Shown here in pieces: positions 60,694 to 64,000 of a DNA stretch of 64,000 bases. The notes under the pieces are model-generated. The model saw only the letters and a program-made list of their open reading frames with translations, had not been told where the DNA came from and made no database searches. This DNA comes from Spirosoma linguale DSM 74 (lineage in GTDB: Bacteria; Bacteroidota; Bacteroidia; Cytophagales; Spirosomataceae): contig CP001769.1 of assembly GCA_000024525.1 (NCBI GenBank), positions 5,365,001 to 5,429,000 of the forward strand, read 5' to 3'. Each line of letters opens with the position of its first letter. The first letter of the stretch is position 1. Made by a program: the position numbers and the translations under genes.

Positions 60694-63600
60694 TTATTCA
60701 AGTGTAATTTCAAGTGCAAGACCGCGCAACTCGTGTACGAGTACGTTGAACGACTCCGGAATGTTTGGCTTCGGCAGGTTCTCACCTTTTACGATAGCCT
60801 CGTATGCCTTCGCACGACCAACAACGTCATCCGATTTTACGGTCAGAATTTCCTGCAGGATGTTCGAAGCACCGAAGGCTTCCAGCGCCCACACTTCCAT
60901 CTCACCGAAACGCTGACCACCAAACTGCGCCTTACCACCCAGCGGCTGCTGTGTAATGAGCGAGTAGGGTCCGATCGAACGGGCGTGCATCTTATCGTCG
61001 ACCAAGTGGCCGAGTTTAAGCATGTAGATGATACCTACGGTTACCGGCTGGTCGAAACGATCACCCGTTAGTCCGTTGTAGAGGTATGTACGGCCGAATG
61101 AAGGCAAACCGGCTTCATTCAACTCGTCTGCTACTTGTTGCTCCGTTGCGCCATCGAAAATTGGCGTTGCATACTTCCGATCCAGTTTCTGACCAGCCCA
61201 GGCCAGTACAGTTTCATAGATTTGGCCGAGGTTCATCCGGGAAGGTACACCAAGCGGGTTAAGCACGATGTCCACTTTCGTTCCATCTTCCAGGAACGGC
61301 ATGTCTTCATCCCGCACAATCCGGGCAACAACCCCTTTGTTACCATGGCGACCGGCCATTTTATCCCCTACTTTCAGCTTCCGCTTCTTGGCGATATAAA
61401 CTTTGGCCAGCTTCACGATACCGGCTGGTAATTCGTCACCAACTTCGAGGGTAAACCGTTCACGCTTGAACCGACCCGTGATTTCGCTACGACGGTTGTT
61501 GTAGCTCTTCACCAGTTCGACAACCATCATGTTCACCTTCTCATCGTCCGTCCAACCTTCAAGGTTCATGTCCGACAACAGGTTGGCTTCTTCCGGCACA
61601 GCGTAACTGCTTTCATCGCGGTAGGCATTGCGATCGGGGAAGAGGTTTTCCGTAATATTCTTACGGCTGAACTTCACACCCTTGCTCACAATTTCATCGC
61701 CAAACTTGTGTTTGACACCCGCGCTGGTTTTACCATCCAGCAAAGCGACCAGCTTCTCAATCATACGGGCACGGAAGTCATTCAACTCACGGCCGTATTT
61801 TTTCATCAGTGCTTTAACCTCGTCTTTGTGCTTACCCCGGTCTTCTTTGGCCGGACGGGCAAACAACTTGGTATCAATAACGACACCTTTGAGGGATGGC
61901 GGTGCTTTTTTGGAAGCATCTTTCACGTCGCCGGCTTTATCACCGAAAATAGCACGGAGAAGTTTTTCTTCCGGTGTTGGATCGCTTTCGCCTTTCGGTG
62001 TAATCTTACCGATCAGTATATCGCCTTCCTTCACTTCCGTACCCACGCGAACGATACCGTTCTCATCGAGGTTACGAACCGTTTCTTCGCTTACGTTCGG
62101 GATTTCGGAGGTTAATTCCTCTTCGCCCCGCTTGGTGTCACGAACTTCCAGTTCAAACTCTTCAATGTGAATTGAGGTGAAGATATCTTCACGCACAACG
62201 CGCTCCGAAATCACGATAGCATCCTCAAAGTTATATCCCTGCCAGGGCATGAACGCTACTTTCATGTTCCGGCCCAAAGCCAGCTCGCCAGCCTGCGTGG
62301 CATAGCCTTCGCACAGTACATCACCTTTCTTCACCCGCTGCCCTTTCAGTACAGTTGGTTTGATGTTGATGCATGTATCCTGGTTTGTCCGCCGGAATTT
62401 GATGAGGTTGTACGTTTTCCGATCTTCATCGAAGGTAACCGCCATCTGATCTTCGTCGAGGTTGTACTTAACGATGATTTTGGTTGAGTCAACAAACTCA
62501 ATAACACCATCGGCTTCAGCAATAACCAGTGTACGCGAGTCAACAGCAACGCGGCCTTCCAGACCTGTACCCACGATTGGGGCTTCAGGACGAAGGAGCG
62601 GCACTGCCTGACGCTGCATGTTCGAACCCATCAGGGCGCGGTTAGCATCGTCGTGCTCAAGGAACGGGATCATGGAAGCTGCCACCGATACAATCTGGTT
62701 CGGGGCGATATCCATAAAGGTTACGTTAGCCGGTTCAGCCATTGGGAAGTCACCTTCAAAACGGGCTTTCAGGCGATCTACCTGAAAATTACCTTTCTTG
62801 TCGATGCCTGCGTTGGCCTGGGCAATGTAATGGGTATCTTCTTCTTCAGCTGTCAGATACATGACCGGCTTATCCATCGATACCTTTCCGTTTTCAATGA
62901 TCCGGTACGGCGTCTCAATGAAGCCCATGCTATTGATTTTAGCATAGACGCAAAGCGACGAGATCAGACCAATGTTTGGACCTTCCGGCGTTTCGATAGT
63001 ACACAGACGACCGTAGTGCGTGTAGTGTACGTCACGAACTTCGAAACCAGCCCGCTCACGCGACAGACCACCGGGCCCGAGTGCCGACATACGACGCTTG
63101 TGCGTCACTTCGGCCAGCGGATTGGTCTGGTCCATAAACTGCGACAGCTGGTTAGTACCGAAGAACGAGTTAATGACCGACGAAAGCGTCCGGGCATTGA
63201 TCAGGTCAACAGGTTTAAAATCCTCGTTGTCCCGTACGTTCATCCGTTCTTTAATCGTCCGGGCCATACGAGCCAGACCGACGCCGAACTGTGCATATAA
63301 TTGCTCCCCTACTGTCCGAACACGTCGGTTGCTGAGGTGGTCAATGTCATCGACAACGGCCTTTGAGTTGATCAGACCAATCAGGTACTTCACAATCGAC
63401 ACAATGTCTTCTGTGGTCAGTACTTTCATGTCCGACGAAATGTCAAGACCGAGTTTTTTGTTGATCCGGTAACGGCCTACATCACCAAGGTCATACCGCT
63501 TATCCGAGAAGAACAAGCTTTGGATGATCTCCCGAGCGGTTTGCTCGTCAGGTGCATCAGCGTTCCGAAGCTGCCGATAGATTTGCTCCACAGCCTCTTT

Positions 63601-64000
63601 TTCAGAGTTGGAGCTATCTTTCTGCAGCGTGTTGTAAATAATGTTGTAATCGGCCATATTCATGTCTTCCTTGTGCAGGATGACTGATTTCTGACCTGAT
63701 TCCGTAATTACATCAATGTCATCCGCCGAAATGGCCGAGTCGCGCTCCAGGAGCACCTCGTTCCGGCTGATTGATACTACTTCGCCCGTATCTTCATCCA
63801 CAAAGTCTTCCGTCCACGTGCGCAGTACCCGAGCCGCTAACCGACGGCCAATGGCCTTTTTCAGGTTGGCAGGCGTTGCCGGTACTTCTTCCGATAAACC
63901 GAACAGGTCAAGAATGTCCTTATCCGAACCGAAGCCGATAGCACGTAAAAGCGTAGTAACCGGGAACTTCTTTTTCCGGTCGATGTACGCGTACATGACA
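60694..64000 (-). CDS. rpoB: DNA-directed RNA polymerase beta subunit, 5' end outside window
   Basis: About 1101 codons are visible; the gene continues past base 64000. The ATG at 63994-63996 is internal: the preceding codon (GTC) is open, and [20 protein letters not shown] belongs to the middle of the beta lobe. The rifampicin region is present ([40 protein letters not shown]) and looks wild type. The C-terminus includes [20 protein letters not shown] and ends LEITLE. Family length suggests about 190 residues are missing. It is upstream of rpoC on the same strand. Confidence 0.98.
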   Translation of the reverse strand, partial: VMYAYIDRKKKFPVTTLLRAIGFGSDKDILDLFGLSEEVPATPANLKKAIGRRLAARVLRTWTEDFVDEDTGEVVSISRNEVLLERDSAISADDIDVITESGQKSVILHKEDMNMADYNIIYNTLQKDSSNSEKEAVEQIYRQLRNADAPDEQTAREIIQSLFFSDKRYDLGDVGRYRINKKLGLDISSDMKVLTTEDIVSIVKYLIGLINSKAVVDDIDHLSNRRVRTVGEQLYAQFGVGLARMARTIKERMNVRDNEDFKPVDLINARTLSSVINSFFGTNQLSQFMDQTNPLAEVTHKRRMSALGPGGLSRERAGFEVRDVHYTHYGRLCTIETPEGPNIGLISSLCVYAKINSMGFIETPYRIIENGKVSMDKPVMYLTAEEEDTHYIAQANAGIDKKGNFQVDRLKARFEGDFPMAEPANVTFMDIAPNQIVSVAASMIPFLEHDDANRALMGSNMQRQAVPLLRPEAPIVGTGLEGRVAVDSRTLVIAEADGVIEFVDSTKIIVKYNLDEDQMAVTFDEDRKTYNLIKFRRTNQDTCINIKPTVLKGQRVKKGDVLCEGYATQAGELALGRNMKVAFMPWQGYNFEDAIVISERVVREDIFTSIHIEEFELEVRDTKRGEEELTSEIPNVSEETVRNLDENGIVRVGTEVKEGDILIGKITPKGESDPTPEEKLLRAIFGDKAGDVKDASKKAPPSLKGVVIDTKLFARPAKEDRGKHKDEVKALMKKYGRELNDFRARMIEKLVALLDGKTSAGVKHKFGDEIVSKGVKFSRKNITENLFPDRNAYRDESSYAVPEEANLLSDMNLEGWTDDEKVNMMVVELVKSYNNRRSEITGRFKRERFTLEVGDELPAGIVKLAKVYIAKKRKLKVGDKMAGRHGNKGVVARIVRDEDMPFLEDGTKVDIVLNPLGVPSRMNLGQIYETVLAWAGQKLDRKYATPIFDGATEQQVADELNEAGLPSFGRTYLYNGLTGDRFDQPVTVGIIYMLKLGHLVDDKMHARSIGPYSLITQQPLGGKAQFGGQRFGEMEVWALEAFGASNILQEILTVKSDDVVGRAKAYEAIVKGENLPKPNIPESFNVLVHELRGLALEITLE

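Overview
The window is chromosomal DNA from a member of the Bacteroidetes (Bacteroidota), most likely a Cytophagales/Spirosoma-like organism. The basis is the gene families (carboxypeptidase-regulatory-domain TonB receptors, TlpA-type lipoproteins, DUF2911, DUF3467, DUF4870, DUF5990, fused SpmA-SpmB), promoters of the TTTG-N19-TAnnTTTG type, and weak Shine-Dalgarno sequences. Genus-level placement is inference. I see no rRNA, tRNA or CRISPR array.

Layout. 1-6600: the 5' end of a MarR regulator with its operator, a TlpA-type lipoprotein, rsmH, an unknown lipoprotein, two tandem FKBP lipoproteins and a fasciclin lipoprotein. 6766-11577: an envelope-biogenesis block, uppS-bamA-ompH-ompH, closed by a 56-bp perfect palindrome. 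11617-23510: an accessory island, partly A+T-rich. It holds a short regulator, a 71-residue cysteine-rich exported peptide, a beta-propeller lipoprotein, a membrane-anchored thioredoxin-like protein, a glycosyltransferase-like protein, an RND adaptor and two RND permeases. 23518-26281: a REPIN-like repeat, a surface/periplasmic repeat protein, and an IS5-family element sitting in the loop of an older hairpin. 26300-34138: aldose epimerase, rpsG/rpsL, small membrane and DUF proteins, a second TlpA-type protein, and pyruvate carboxylase. 34371-43855: a HicBA module with a nonsense codon in hicB, a J-like coiled-coil protein, DUF1345, a small charged protein, SpmAB, a D-Ala-D-Ala dipeptidase, panC divergent from a half-size GT5 protein, glmS, DUF2911 and a SnoaL-like protein. 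43860-48858: DUF5990, a small lipoprotein, a penicillin acylase-type hydrolase and an amidase. 49262-56111: an unknown soluble protein and two TonB-dependent receptors. 56235-64000: rpoC and the 3' part of rpoB on the minus strand.

The most interesting unit is the island around 15.9-20.4 kb. A likely exported peptide with six cysteines in its last 14 residues lies beside a LuxR-type helix-turn-helix gene, a propeller lipoprotein and a CxxC protein. It is followed by three translationally coupled genes (glycosyltransferase-like, RND adaptor, RND permease), with a second RND permease divergent. I read this as a candidate system that makes, oxidises or modifies, and moves a cysteine-rich peptide; this is inference from gene context.

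A second theme is intergenic inverted repeats of several families (243-361, 6652-6708, 23518-23615, 38134-38228, 47180-47259, 56107-56179, 60609-60692). Some overlap stop codons, and one supplies the signal-peptide codons of a gene.
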